Below, piece after piece: positions 39,169-50,680 of a DNA stretch of 64,000 nucleotides. Position 1 is the stretch's first letter; the number at the start of each line of letters is the position of its first letter. This DNA is from Devosia sp. FKR38 (lineage in GTDB: Bacteria > Pseudomonadota > Alphaproteobacteria > Rhizobiales > Devosiaceae). The position numbers and the translations under genes were made by a program. The notes under the pieces are model-generated. The model was not told the DNA's origin. It made no database searches and saw nothing but the letters and a program-made list of their open reading frames with translations. The DNA lies in contig NZ_STGC01000005.1 of NCBI RefSeq assembly GCF_005222805.1, positions 2,499,256 through 2,563,255 on the forward strand, written 5' to 3'.

Positions 39169-42100
39169 CTAGGGCGCAAGGCCCCCGCCGGCGGTCTTTA
39201 TCCAGGCCGCAATCTGGCCTGCAGGCATGGGACGAGCAAAGGCAAAGCCCTGCAGAGCGTCACAGCCCAGGTCCCGCAATATGGATGCCTGTCCCATGGT
39301 TTCAACGCCTTCCGCGACGACCCCAATGCCCAGCGAAGCGCCGATGTCCACGATCGCAGCAATGAGCCGGCGCTGCTCTGGGGAATCGACGATCGGGCCG
39401 ACCAGCTGGCGGTCGATCTTGAGGCGCCGCGGGCTGAGCTTGAGCAGGCTGACGATTGATGTATGGCCGGTTCCGAAATCATCAACGTCAATGGCAATGC
39501 CCATTTGGCGCAACGCATCGATGGTGGCGGCGACCTTGTCGTCGATCTCGTCGAGAAAAATCGACTCCAGGAACTCGAACGATATCGTTCCAGGCTTGAT
39601 CCTCAGACCGCGCAGGCGGGGCAGCAGCTTCTCGTCATTGAGCCGTTGAAAGGTGACATTGACGGACACGGACGGCACATTGATGCCGAACGCATGCCAG
39701 GCCTCAAGGTCCTTGATGCTGCGGTCCAGGATCATGTGGTCAATCGTGCCGAGCATGTCGAGTCGCTCAGCGGCTTTGAGAAAGCAGGCGGGCCCCAGCA
39801 GACCGTCTGCGGGATGGTTCCAACGCGCCAATGCCTCAAGTCCGACTAACTGGAAGGTCTTTGCATCAACCAGCGGCTGGTAATGCGGCACGAATTCACC
39901 CTGCTCGATGCCACGCAGGATGTCGTCGGCAATACGTTTCTCGGAGGCAATCTCTTCCTGGAGATCAGCCGAGAAGAACTCATGCCGGTTCCGGCCCCTG
40001 CCCTTGGCCTGATACAGTGCGATATCGGCATTGATCAGCACGCGCTGGGCGTTGAATGCAGCGCCGGTCTCCACAGCAATGCCGATGCTGGCGCCAAGCC
40101 GGCAGACATGCCCCTGATAGGGCACGGGCTTGCGTATGACCTCTATGATCCGATTGGCCAGCGCCTGCAGACGCTCCGCCCGCGTTTCACTGGGACAGGC
40201 GATAACGAACTCGTCCCCGCCCACCCGCGCCGCAAACTGCTCCAGACCAATGTTGGCCCGCAACAGACCTGCCACGTGAACCAGCATGGCGTCGCCAGCG
40301 CTATGCCCCAGTGTGTCGTTGATCTGCTTGAAACCATCAAGGTCGATATGGAGCAAAGCCAGGCTCGCAGAGCCCGGCAGGGATTGCTGGGCGTGCCTTT
40401 CGAGCAGCTTGTCGAGGTAGCGCCGGTTTGGCAGGCCTGTCAGGGCATCGTGCAGAGACTGGTACTCGAGGCGAGCCTTGGCGCGCTCCAGCTCAACATT
40501 GCGAGTCTCTGCAAGATGCTTGGCCGCATGCAGGCTCTGGGTGAGCGCGGCCTCTTCCGTGACATCCCAGGCCAGGCCAATCAGCCTGAGCACCCCATGC
40601 TCGTCTTTGAACGTTGCACCGCGCGAGCGCATGGTCCGCAGCACACCGTCAGGGCGGTTCAGGCGGAACTCGAGCTCAAAACTCGTTTCGGCACGGGCCT
40701 GGTCGCGCACCTGTTGCGCCTTGAGCAGGTCGTCTGGATGAATGACCCGCACGAGGGCGCCAACATTCTCTGGCGCTTGCTCTCGCGAAAACCCGGCGAT
40801 CTCGCAAAGCCGGTCGTCCCAAAGAACCGCATCATTGTCCAGGGTCACCTCAAAGACACCGAACCGGGAGGCATCCAGCGCGAGCTCCAGCCGACGCGAA
40901 AGATCGAGCACGCGTTGTTCGGCCAGCTTCCGCTCGGTGATGTCTGAATCCGTCCCGATGCGGCGGATCGGCGTGCCCTGTTCGTCCCACTCCACAGCAG
41001 CGCCGACGCTGTTGATCCAGACATAGTGTCCGGCCTTGTGGCGCTCCCGGTATTCGAACGAGTTATATTCCTGCCGATTGTCCTGCTGCCGCTCTATGGC
41101 GGTACGGATACGGGCACGGTCGTCCGGATGCACGCGCTCAAGCCAGGCGTCGTAGGAGAAGTCTATCTCCTCCTCTGGCGCATAGCCCCGCATCTGCTTC
41201 CAGACGCGCGACCCCCGCGTCTGTGGATTTTCAAGGCTCCATTCCCACACGCCCTGCCCAGCACTCTCCAGCGCATGGTTCCAGCGCATCTGGCTTTGCG
41301 CCAGTTCAGCCTTGGCGTTCTTGAGCGCGGTTATGTCCGTTGCCTCAGCCATCAGCTGCACGACCCGGCCAGCAGCATCCCGGATCGGGCCAATACCTTG
41401 ATCCACGGTAAGGACAGCGCCATCGGCGCCACTGATGTCGATCTGGAATGTGACATACTCACCAGCAGCAGCGCGCTCGACTGCCTCACGGATACTGGCG
41501 CGGTCGCCCTCCGCTTGCCACCAGTCCCCATCCCAGAAATAGAGCTCGCCCACCTCATGAGGCCGCAGGCCAGCGAAATCGTAGCTAACAGGATTTGCGT
41601 CGATGATCCGGCCATCAGGTTCGAGCAGCGTGATGAAACGCCGCGTATTCTCGAACATGGCGCGGAACTTTGCCTCGCTTTGCCGCAGGGCCATCTCGCT
41701 GGCCTTGCTGGCGGTCACATCGGTCATCACCACCTGGCAGTAGCGACTGTCCTCCACCTCGATGACACTGGCCTCCACTTGCACCTGCACAAGGCTACCG
41801 TCAGCACGCACCACGTTTGAGTCATATCGGCTGGCCGAGCCCGTTGCGCTGACGCCGATTTCAGCCAGAACGACCTGCAGGATGCACTCCCCTGGTACGG
41901 CCTCCCAACTCCAGAGCGTTGTACCCACGACGTCAGATGCCTCGACCCCCAGCATCGCGGCAAATGCGCGGTTGGCCTGGACAATCATCCCGTTACCCAG
42001 TGCGACCAACACGATACCGTGGTGCGATGCTTCAACCGCTATGCGCCGCAGCTTGGTCTCGGCCTGAAGCGCTCTGTCCACCCTTTTGCGCTCGGTTATG

Positions 42101-42939
42101 TCCCGGATGGTGCCGTAGGCGAAGCGGCGTCCGCCCGCTTCGAAGAACGAGTAGCTGACCTCCACCTCGACATGGCCGCCATCTTGGCGCTTGAGCAGCG
42201 CCTGAAGAAGCAGAGGTTCCCGGCTTGGCGTTGGCCCACTCTCTTGCAGCAGAAGTCGGCTGACCTCCTCACTTCCGCGTTGGGCGTCCCATTCCCACGG
42301 ATGTCGACCCACGACGTCCTTGACCTCGCGCTGCAGCATTCCCGCAAAGGCCGAGTTGGTCTGCACCACTCTGAGCGTCTCGATATCGACAATGGTCACA
42401 CCGTCCCGCGAGGACTCAATGGCCAGCTCGACGCGGCGCGACAGCTGCAGCCGCTCCATCTCGGCCTGCTTGCGCCCGGTTATGTCGGTGTCGGTGCCGA
42501 TGACCCGGGTCGGCGTGCCGTCGGGCGCCCAGGCGATAGCCGCACCCAGGCTCTGGATCCAGATATAGTGTCCGTCCCTGTGACGTTCCCGATACTCAAA
42601 GACATTGACCTTGACCGCCGGGGAGTTTTGCCTGCGCATTTCGACCATGACCTGCGCGCGATCATCGGGGTGAACGCGCTCCATCCAGGCACTGAAAGCG
42701 CTGTCAACCACCTCTTCCGGTTGGTATCCGCGTATCTGCTTCCACATGCGGGAGTAGTGCACGCAATCTGCCTTGACGTCGCAGTCCCAGACGCCCTGGC
42801 CGGTGATCTCAAACGCAAAGGACCAGTGACCACCATCGGCCGGCTCGGCCGAAACTCCTGACAATGCGCTAGAGTCGAGAGCCCGTATTGCATTGGCCCG
42901 TCGGACGATATTCTGCACCGAAAACCCTATACCTTGCAT
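39169..42939 (-). CDS. Multi-PAS sensor GGDEF-EAL protein
   Basis: A large soluble cyclic-di-GMP protein of 1256 residues with no transmembrane segment. Six PAS/PAC modules occupy about residues 40-810; the first and fifth are PAS_3-type with the motif WMERVHPDDRAQV or WLERVHPDDRARI. A GGDEF domain follows (about 840-985, LHDALTGLPNRRYL and intact GGDEF), then an EAL domain (about 1005-1250) with EAL in LEALARW, DDFGTG, LKIDRQL and EGVET all present, so phosphodiesterase activity is likely; no RxxD site is seen. The start is uncertain: ATG 42939 or GTG 42954, neither with a good ribosome binding site. Confidence 0.92.
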   Translation of the reverse strand: MQGIGFSVQNIVRRANAIRALDSSALSGVSAEPADGGHWSFAFEITGQGVWDCDVKADCVHYSRMWKQIRGYQPEEVVDSAFSAWMERVHPDDRAQVMVEMRRQNSPAVKVNVFEYRERHRDGHYIWIQSLGAAIAWAPDGTPTRVIGTDTDITGRKQAEMERLQLSRRVELAIESSRDGVTIVDIETLRVVQTNSAFAGMLQREVKDVVGRHPWEWDAQRGSEEVSRLLLQESGPTPSREPLLLQALLKRQDGGHVEVEVSYSFFEAGGRRFAYGTIRDITERKRVDRALQAETKLRRIAVEASHHGIVLVALGNGMIVQANRAFAAMLGVEASDVVGTTLWSWEAVPGECILQVVLAEIGVSATGSASRYDSNVVRADGSLVQVQVEASVIEVEDSRYCQVVMTDVTASKASEMALRQSEAKFRAMFENTRRFITLLEPDGRIIDANPVSYDFAGLRPHEVGELYFWDGDWWQAEGDRASIREAVERAAAGEYVTFQIDISGADGAVLTVDQGIGPIRDAAGRVVQLMAEATDITALKNAKAELAQSQMRWNHALESAGQGVWEWSLENPQTRGSRVWKQMRGYAPEEEIDFSYDAWLERVHPDDRARIRTAIERQQDNRQEYNSFEYRERHKAGHYVWINSVGAAVEWDEQGTPIRRIGTDSDITERKLAEQRVLDLSRRLELALDASRFGVFEVTLDNDAVLWDDRLCEIAGFSREQAPENVGALVRVIHPDDLLKAQQVRDQARAETSFELEFRLNRPDGVLRTMRSRGATFKDEHGVLRLIGLAWDVTEEAALTQSLHAAKHLAETRNVELERAKARLEYQSLHDALTGLPNRRYLDKLLERHAQQSLPGSASLALLHIDLDGFKQINDTLGHSAGDAMLVHVAGLLRANIGLEQFAARVGGDEFVIACPSETRAERLQALANRIIEVIRKPVPYQGHVCRLGASIGIAVETGAAFNAQRVLINADIALYQAKGRGRNRHEFFSADLQEEIASEKRIADDILRGIEQGEFVPHYQPLVDAKTFQLVGLEALARWNHPADGLLGPACFLKAAERLDMLGTIDHMILDRSIKDLEAWHAFGINVPSVSVNVTFQRLNDEKLLPRLRGLRIKPGTISFEFLESIFLDEIDDKVAATIDALRQMGIAIDVDDFGTGHTSIVSLLKLSPRRLKIDRQLVGPIVDSPEQRRLIAAIVDIGASLGIGVVAEGVETMGQASILRDLGCDALQGFAFARPMPAGQIAAWIKTAGGGLAP

Positions 42940-43333
42940 GAATCGCTGGTGCACTGGGGAGCGTTGAACGCCTCATCGTCCTGCCATGCGCATTTCTGCA
43001 ATCCAAAGAACCATCCATTGAAAGGAGGGCGAACTCGTTAACAGTCTGCAAGGGCATTGCGCATGCCGGATAGGCTTTGCGTCTTTTGGACACTCGCGCC
43101 AAACCCACCAAGACAGGGGCCGGTAGGACAGCTCTCAGCGACCATTGCAGACGCCCCTGGCGACTATCGCGCACCAAGCAGACGCGACGGGATTGGACAC
43201 CACGGTGCCGCAGGTGCGCTTGCCATCGACGGACAGGCCGCGACGCAGGCCAATGGGCGCATTTGCCTTTCATCGGGGGGATTGTTGCCGACATGCCGGC
43301 GCAACGACGTCGCTACACCGCTCGCCTGCAGCG
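42940..43333. other. About 390-bp gap between the PAS-GGDEF-EAL gene and the YmdB-like gene
   Basis: Presumed promoter region of the sensor gene, downstream of the ymdB-like gene on the same strand. A weak hairpin (GTTG/CAAC with a CCG/CGG core, near 43285-43306) may end the ymdB-like transcript. Frames across it have no family features and no ribosome binding site. Confidence 0.5.
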
Positions 43334-44152
43334 CTAGTCGAAGATCGGTTCGGCCTGCGACAGGCTGCCGCCCAGCCTCAATGGCAACACACGCTTGGTC
43401 AATCCCGTGCGCGGATCGGTCTCGATGGCCACACCACACAGGGTTGCCTCGCCCTCTGCCGGCGTGAACCGCCCGCTCGGAATCCCGGTCAGGAAGCGGT
43501 TGAGCGGCTCGTCTGTATCGGTGCCGATAATCGAGTCGAAATCCCCGCACATGCCGGCATCGGCCATCAGCGCCGTGCCGCCGCGCAGCACGCGGTGGTC
43601 GGACGTGGGAATATGGGTATGGGTGCCCACCACCAGGCTCACCTTGCCATCGAGAAAATGTCCCATGGCCTGGATTTCCGAAGTCGCCTCGGTGTGGAAG
43701 TCCACCACGATGGCATCGGCCTGCTCGCCCAGCGGACAGGCCGCCACCGCCGCTTCAACGGCGCGGAACGGATCGTCGATCGGCGGCATGAACACCCGCC
43801 CCTGCGCATTGATCACCAGCACGCGGTGGCCATTGCGCCCCTCGATGAACATGGCGCCGCGCCCCGGCGTTCCCGGCGGCATGTTGATGGGCCGGATCAG
43901 AGTGGTCTCGCGCTCGATGAAGCTGATGGTCTCGCGCTGGTCGAACGCATGGTCGCCCAGTGTCACCACATCAGCGCCCGCATTGCGGATCGCGTTGAAA
44001 TGCGGCTCGGTCAGCCCCTTGCCATGGCTGGCGTTCTCGCCATTGACGATGACAAAATCAAAGCCATAGCGCGCAATGATCCCTGGCAGTCGATCATTGA
44101 CCGCGTCGCGGCCGGCCCGGCCCATCACGTCGCCCAAGAACAGCAGTTTCAT
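43334..44152 (-). CDS. YmdB-like metallophosphoesterase (TIGR00282 family)
   Basis: A 272-residue calcineurin-type phosphoesterase. Metal ligands are visible in order: Asp8 (LFLGDVMGRAG), VNGENASHGKG, LGDHAFD, DFHTEATSE and GTHTHIPTSD. The homologue YmdB of Bacillus hydrolyses 2',3'-cyclic nucleotides and affects biofilm fate; the role in alphaproteobacteria is unknown. The start overlaps the stop of fau by 4 bp, so the two form an operon under whatever controls the RNA upstream. Confidence 0.93.
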   Translation of the reverse strand: MKLLFLGDVMGRAGRDAVNDRLPGIIARYGFDFVIVNGENASHGKGLTEPHFNAIRNAGADVVTLGDHAFDQRETISFIERETTLIRPINMPPGTPGRGAMFIEGRNGHRVLVINAQGRVFMPPIDDPFRAVEAAVAACPLGEQADAIVVDFHTEATSEIQAMGHFLDGKVSLVVGTHTHIPTSDHRVLRGGTALMADAGMCGDFDSIIGTDTDEPLNRFLTGIPSGRFTPAEGEATLCGVAIETDPRTGLTKRVLPLRLGGSLSQAEPIFD

Positions 44153-44736
44153 GCGCTGGCGCCGAAGTGACGCACACCGGCTTCGGTGATGATGGCGTCG
44201 AGCGGCACGTCATGCGGCTCGCGCGGAATATGGTCCAGTTCCTGGGCGGCAAAGGCCAGCCCGATCAGCCGCGGCGTCTTGTGCATGGCGGCCAGTGTCC
44301 TGTCGTAATAGCCGCCGCCATAGCCCAGGCGCGTCCCGTGTTTGTCAAATCCCAGCAGTGGCATCAGCACCACATCGGGCTCGCGGCGCGGCGCTAGCTC
44401 GGAGGGCGCCAGCGTACCGAAGCCGGCTTCATAGAGCGAGGCGCCCTGCTCCCAGACCCGAAGGTCCAGCGGCTGGTCGGGCCCCATCACCACCGGCAGC
44501 ACCACCGTGCGATTGCTGTCCATCAGGCCGATCAGGATAGCCTGGCAATCGAGCTCATCGCGAATGCGCCAATAAGCGGCCACCACATCGGTGGGCGCCA
44601 GGGTCAGACGATCGAAGAAGTGGCGAGTGACGCGCTTGGCGGACTCTGCCCGTTCTTCGGCCGACAGCGCCGCACGATTGGCATGAGCGGTGGTCCGCAG
44701 CGCAGCTTTGGCCTTTTCGATTGTCTCGTCCACCAT
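44149..44736 (-). CDS. fau: 5-formyltetrahydrofolate cyclo-ligase
   Basis: Converts 5-formyl-THF to 5,10-methenyl-THF with ATP, returning stored folate to one-carbon metabolism. About 195 residues with the family motif LGYGGGYYDRTL near residue 140 and VVLMPLLGFDKHGTRLG before it. I choose ATG 44736 because the only longer option, GTG at 44772, lies inside the 3' helix of the structured RNA upstream; neither has a strong ribosome binding site. It overlaps the ymdB-like gene by 4 bp. In Proteobacteria fau often follows the 6S RNA gene. Confidence 0.92.
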   Translation of the reverse strand: MVDETIEKAKAALRTTAHANRAALSAEERAESAKRVTRHFFDRLTLAPTDVVAAYWRIRDELDCQAILIGLMDSNRTVVLPVVMGPDQPLDLRVWEQGASLYEAGFGTLAPSELAPRREPDVVLMPLLGFDKHGTRLGYGGGYYDRTLAAMHKTPRLIGLAFAAQELDHIPREPHDVPLDAIITEAGVRHFGASA

Positions 44737-44764
44737 GCGCCGCGCTGCAAACCGCCTTGAATTA

Positions 44765-44918
44765 GGAGCCACCCTGGCCGTGGGATAAGCGATCCCGGAA
44801 CCTACTTTACGTAGGTGGGCGCCGTATGTCCGAACCCACGGGTCCGGCCAGGGACAGCTCCCTGAGAATCGTTAAGGCCCCGGGGATATTGGTATCCTCA
44901 CGCACCGGGCAGCGCACC
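44765..44918 (-). ncRNA. ssrS: Probable 6S RNA (ssrS)
   Basis: A rod-like structure on the minus strand just before fau. GGAGC (44862-44858) pairs with GCTCC (44769-44765). CCCTGGCCG pairs with CGGCCAGGG (ending 44772). TGGG/CCCA continue the helix, then a large internal bubble precedes a terminal hairpin CCTAC/GTAGG. Further 5', GCCTTAAC and a small hairpin GGATA/TATCC may be part of it, with a TATATC at 44925-44920 as -10, giving about 150 nt. Location before fau and near zapA, and the bubbled rod, fit 6S RNA, which binds the housekeeping RNA polymerase. The exact ends are uncertain, and no covariance search was possible. Confidence 0.6.
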
Positions 44919-45022
44919 AGATATAGTGCGTCCATGCCGCGCTGCATAGGGCATCGCCAAACACATCGCTTGTTTTTGGTCGCGCCGCTCACCACTGTCA
45001 GCCCATCTGCGCGGAGCCACCC

Positions 45023-46651
45023 ATGCTTGCCCATATCCTCGTCGTCATCATCGTCGCCATCGTCATCACCGGGCTGGCTGAGCGTCGCAATGTGCAGCCG
45101 GCGCTTCTCGTGGCCATCATTGGCCTGGTCGCCTCTTTCGTTCCCGGCATTCCGCGGCTCGAACTGGCGCCCGAGGTCATCCTGGGCGTCTTTCTGCCGC
45201 CCATGCTGTTCTCGGCCGCCAGCGACTTCTCTTTCGCCAGCTTCGCCAAGCGCCTGGGCTCCATCGTCAATCTAGGGGTCTTCATGGTCTTTGCCAGCGC
45301 GGCCCTGGTGGGTCTGGTCGCGGCCATCCTGGTGCCCGGCCTGGGGCCGGCATCGGCTATCGTCCTGGGCGCCGTTCTGGCGCCGCCCGATGCTGTTGCC
45401 GCCATTGCCATTGGCCGTCAGGCCGGCCTGCCAGCGGCGGTGATGACCGTGCTCAAGGGGGAAAGCCTTATCAATGATGCCGCCGCGCTGACCCTGTTCA
45501 CCGTCGCCGTGGCGTCCGTCGCCGGCACGCACGCCTTCATTGCCAATACCCCGCTCTATTTCCTCTATGCCGCCGTCGTTGGGATCATCATCGGCGTGGT
45601 CATCGGCCAGTTGGCGCAACTGGGCCGCCGCAAGCTCGCCAACCCTTCGCTGGCCACCGCCGTTTCGGTGATCGTCCCCTTCGCCGCCTATCTGGCGGCC
45701 GAAGAAGTCCATGCCTCCGGCGTGCTGGCTGTGGTTGCCGCAGGCTTTGCCCTTGGCCATCTCGCCGCCGAATCCGGCTATGCCGAGCGCATTCAGGAAC
45801 GCAATTTCTGGCGCACCATCGATACCCTGCTCGAAACCTTCGTCTTCGCCTATATCGGCCTGCAACTGCGCTTCGTCATCACCGACGCCTCAGCCGCCGG
45901 CTATGACATCGGCGAATTGCTGGTCGCCGCCGGCGCCATTTTTGTGGCGGCCACGCTGGTCCGCTTTGCCTGGGTCTTTGGCACGGCCCTGTTTGGCCGC
46001 TGGCGCCACAACGCCATCGCCCGCCGCTTTGCACAGTCTGATGCCGCACGCGCCCGGCGCAATCGGCCCCTGCCCCCGCCACCTCTGGCCTGGAAGGAAA
46101 ACCTCGTCGTCGCCTGGACCGGCATGCGCGGCGTCGTCACCCTGGCTGCCGCCGCCGGTATTCCCGCCGTCACCGTCACCGGTGAAGATTTCCCCGGCCG
46201 CAATGCCATTCTGGCCATTGCCTTCTTCGTCACCATCGCCACCCTCGTCGTTCAGGGCCTGAGCCTGCCCTGGCTGATCAGGTCTCTCAAACTGGAGGAT
46301 GCACGGGACCGGGAGTTCATCGCAGCCCAGCAGGAGCTGGCGCGCCAGCTCAGCGACGAGGCCGACCGGCAAACCCTTGAGGCTTACCTCGCCACAGAGC
46401 TTGATCCCGAAGTCCGCCGCGTCACCGAGTTCATGGCCAAGCGCCTGGCTGCGCGGCGCGTCCAGACCGAACAGGAATTCGATCCCTCAACCTCCATAGC
46501 CCTGGGCGCCATGCTGCTCGAAGGCCGGCGCACCCGCCTGCTGGCCGCCCGCGATTCCCGCGAACTCGACGACACCGTGGTGCGCGATACGCTCGAGCGC
46601 ATGGATATCGAACAGGCCTTCATGCAGACCCTGTCGACCCAGGCGCGCTGA
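45023..46651 (+). CDS. CPA1-type Na+(K+)/H+ antiporter
   Basis: A 542-residue inner-membrane antiporter with about 12 transmembrane helices in residues 1-425. Conserved features include the unwound-helix region GAVLAPPDAVAAIAIGR and the ion-binding Asn-Asp pair in ESLINDAAALTLF; the ATG at 45023 follows GGAG. The C-terminal 115 residues are cytosolic, charged and helical (ending ERMDIEQAFMQTLSTQAR), probably regulatory. It exchanges cytosolic Na+ or K+ for H+ in pH or salt homeostasis; the ion is not predictable. It separates zapA from the 6S/fau locus and is the only plus-strand gene there. Confidence 0.93.
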   Translation: MLAHILVVIIVAIVITGLAERRNVQPALLVAIIGLVASFVPGIPRLELAPEVILGVFLPPMLFSAASDFSFASFAKRLGSIVNLGVFMVFASAALVGLVAAILVPGLGPASAIVLGAVLAPPDAVAAIAIGRQAGLPAAVMTVLKGESLINDAAALTLFTVAVASVAGTHAFIANTPLYFLYAAVVGIIIGVVIGQLAQLGRRKLANPSLATAVSVIVPFAAYLAAEEVHASGVLAVVAAGFALGHLAAESGYAERIQERNFWRTIDTLLETFVFAYIGLQLRFVITDASAAGYDIGELLVAAGAIFVAATLVRFAWVFGTALFGRWRHNAIARRFAQSDAARARRNRPLPPPPLAWKENLVVAWTGMRGVVTLAAAAGIPAVTVTGEDFPGRNAILAIAFFVTIATLVVQGLSLPWLIRSLKLEDARDREFIAAQQELARQLSDEADRQTLEAYLATELDPEVRRVTEFMAKRLAARRVQTEQEFDPSTSIALGAMLLEGRRTRLLAARDSRELDDTVVRDTLERMDIEQAFMQTLSTQAR

Positions 46652-46655
46652 ACGC

Positions 46656-47033
46656 TCAGTTCTGCGGAATGGGGGCGGTATCGTCCAGGGTTTCCGCCAC
46701 GCCTTCGATCAGCCGCGCGGCGTCTGACAGCCGGGCGGCAAAGCTGGCCTCCAGCGCCTCGATCTCGGCGGCCACTTCCTGTCCGGCACGGGTCAGCACC
46801 AGCACCTCGGTCTCGAGCGCCTTGATACGCCGCTCGGCCTCGGCCAGCTCGTCCACCACGGCAATGCCGGCCATCACCGTCAGCCGGTTGTCGCCGATTT
46901 CGCCCACAGCGCCCTTGAGCTGCTCGACATGGTCGTTGAACCGCTCGGCCAGCCCGATCAGACGCTTCTGCTGGCCCTCTTCGCAGGCCATGCGATATTT
47001 GCGGCCATTGATCTCGACATTGACTTCGGGCAT
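46656..47033 (-). CDS. zapA: Cell division protein ZapA
   Basis: A 125-residue FtsZ-associated protein that bundles Z-ring filaments. N-terminal beta/alpha head (VNVEINGRKYRMACEEGQQKRLIGLAERF) then a long C-terminal coiled coil (about 60-115, IKALETEVLVLTRAGQEVAAEIEALEASF). It converges on the antiporter gene with a gap of 4 bp and follows the DUF4164 gene 3 bp downstream of its stop, so those two are an operon. The zapA-6S-fau order is usual; the antiporter interrupts it here. Confidence 0.93.
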   Translation of the reverse strand: MPEVNVEINGRKYRMACEEGQQKRLIGLAERFNDHVEQLKGAVGEIGDNRLTVMAGIAVVDELAEAERRIKALETEVLVLTRAGQEVAAEIEALEASFAARLSDAARLIEGVAETLDDTAPIPQN

Positions 47034-47036
47034 CGC

Positions 47037-47324
47037 CTACTCCGCCTTGGCCAGCACGGCCCGCACGGTTTCCATGGCCTCGACCAGGCGGCGGGACACA
47101 TCATGCGCGCTGTCGTCGAGCCGCTTGGCCCGCGCCGCCGTCTTGTCCAGCTCAGTGGCCAGGCGCCCGCGTTCATGCACCAGCCTTTGCACATCCACCT
47201 CGATGCGCTCGCGCTGGCGGATCCGGTTGCTCAGCCCCGTCACCGATTGTTCGAGCCGCGCGATAGCGCGATCAAACCGCGTTTGTGCTGCGGTCAATCC
47301 ATCTTGAAGTTCCGTGTCACTCAT
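47037..47324 (-). CDS. DUF4164 coiled-coil protein
   Basis: A 95-residue cytosolic protein, almost wholly a predicted coiled coil (RFDRAIARLEQSVTGLSNRIRQRERIEVD and following), with no signal or membrane segment. It matches DUF4164, found beside zapA in Hyphomicrobiales. Its function is unknown; the operon with zapA suggests a division-related partner (inference). The ATG at 47324 gives the family start MSDTELQDGL. It is divergent from tkt across 206 bp. Confidence 0.85.
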   Translation of the reverse strand: MSDTELQDGLTAAQTRFDRAIARLEQSVTGLSNRIRQRERIEVDVQRLVHERGRLATELDKTAARAKRLDDSAHDVSRRLVEAMETVRAVLAKAE

Positions 47325-47530
47325 TGCTGCTACGGTCCTCAACACGCGGCGATTCCGGCCCGCACAGCCTGCCTTAGCACCACGCGCAATGCAACCGCCC
47401 TCGCATCGCTGGCCCCGGCACTGTCATTGACAGTCAATCCGAACCTGTTATGCCTCGAAGCCGCCTTTGGGAGGAGGCTTACGGCGCCTCTTCTCCCCAG
47501 ATTTTCAGCCCTGAAGAAAGCGCACGCCCG

Positions 47531-49504
<1,974 letters not shown>

Positions 49505-49552
49505 GAGAGCCCAGCCTCCCTTCTCCTAACCCCTCCCAAGGAGCGTCTTTCC

Positions 49553-50560
49553 ATGGCAATTCGCGTCGCCATCAATGGTTTTGGCCGCATCGGTCGCAAC
49601 GTCCTGCGCGCCATCATCGAATCGGGCCGCACCGACATCGAAGTCGTGGCGATCAACGATCTCGGCCCGGTCGAGACCAATGCCCACCTGTTCCGCTTTG
49701 ACAGCGTGCACGGCCGTTTCAACGGCACCGTCACCGTCGATGGCGACACCATCAACGTCGGCCGCGGCCCGATCAAGGTGACCGCCGTTCGCGATCCGGC
49801 CGAGCTGCCGCACGCAGCCATGGGCGTGGACATCGCGCTCGAATGCACCGGCATCTTCACCTCCAAGGAGAAGGCCAGCGCCCACCTCAAGGCCGGCGCC
49901 AAGAAGGTGCTGATCTCTGCTCCGGGCGAAGGCGCCGATCTGACCGTGGTCTATGGCATCAATCACGCCCAGCTGAGCAAGGACCACATCGTCGTCTCGA
50001 ACGCCTCCTGCACCACCAACTGCCTGGCGCCCGTCGCCTATGTGCTGCACAAGGAATTCGGCATCGAAAAGGGAATGATGACCACCATCCATTCCTACAC
50101 CGGTGACCAGCCCACGCTCGACACCATGCACAAGGATCTCTATCGCGGCCGCGCAGCTGCCCTGAGCCAGATCCCGACCTCGACCGGCGCGGCCAAGGCC
50201 ATCGGCCTGGTGCTGCCCGAGCTCAAGGGCAAGCTCGATGGCGTCTCGATCCGCGTTCCCACCCCGAACGTGTCCTGCGTCGACTTCAAGTTCATCACCA
50301 AGCGCGATGTGACCGCCGAAGAAATCAACGCGGCGATCAAGCAGTACGCCGATGGCGAGCTCAAGGGCATCCTGGGCTACACCACCCAGCCCAACGTCTC
50401 GATCGACTTCAACCACGACAGCCACTCCTCCACCCTGGCCTTTGACCAGACCAAGGTGATGGGCGGCAATTTCGCGTCGATCCTGAGCTGGTACGACAAT
50501 GAATGGGGCTTCTCCAACCGCATGGCCGACACCGCCGTCGCGCTGGGCAAGACCCTCTAG
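49553..50560 (+). CDS. gap: Glyceraldehyde-3-phosphate dehydrogenase, type I
   Basis: Oxidises glyceraldehyde-3-phosphate with phosphate and NAD. 335 residues. NAD loop [13 protein letters not shown] at 8-20; catalytic Cys in [12 protein letters not shown]; the fold's His in a later helix; GAAKA segment ([18 protein letters not shown]) conserved. NAD preference is suggested by the acidic residue in AINDLGP. GGAG lies about 10 bases before the ATG. It is followed by an intrinsic terminator. Confidence 0.98.
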   Translation: MAIRVAINGFGRIGRNVLRAIIESGRTDIEVVAINDLGPVETNAHLFRFDSVHGRFNGTVTVDGDTINVGRGPIKVTAVRDPAELPHAAMGVDIALECTGIFTSKEKASAHLKAGAKKVLISAPGEGADLTVVYGINHAQLSKDHIVVSNASCTTNCLAPVAYVLHKEFGIEKGMMTTIHSYTGDQPTLDTMHKDLYRGRAAALSQIPTSTGAAKAIGLVLPELKGKLDGVSIRVPTPNVSCVDFKFITKRDVTAEEINAAIKQYADGELKGILGYTTQPNVSIDFNHDSHSSTLAFDQTKVMGGNFASILSWYDNEWGFSNRMADTAVALGKTL

Positions 50561-50580
50561 GCCCCGGCCGAACCAATCCG

Positions 50581-50610
50581 AAAAGGGCGTCCCGCGGGGC
50601 GCCCTTTTTT
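50581..50610 (+). terminator. Intrinsic terminator of the tkt-gap unit
   Basis: AAAAGGGCG (50581-50589) pairs with CGCCCTTTT (50600-50608), with six T in the tail, 20 bp past the gap stop. Confidence 0.9.
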
Positions 50611-50680
50611 CTGGCCGAGATTGTCAGCGCCACCGGCTTTGGCAATGATGGCATTGCAGTCCTCACGACAGGCGCGAACC

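Noticed and set aside
43057-43467. Plus-strand coding frames in the gap before the YmdB-like gene
   Set aside because: They run into the reverse strand of the ymdB-like gene and show no family features.
44737-44772. GTG start for fau at 44772
   Set aside because: It lies within the 3' helix of the structured RNA, and the protein from ATG 44736 already has the normal length.
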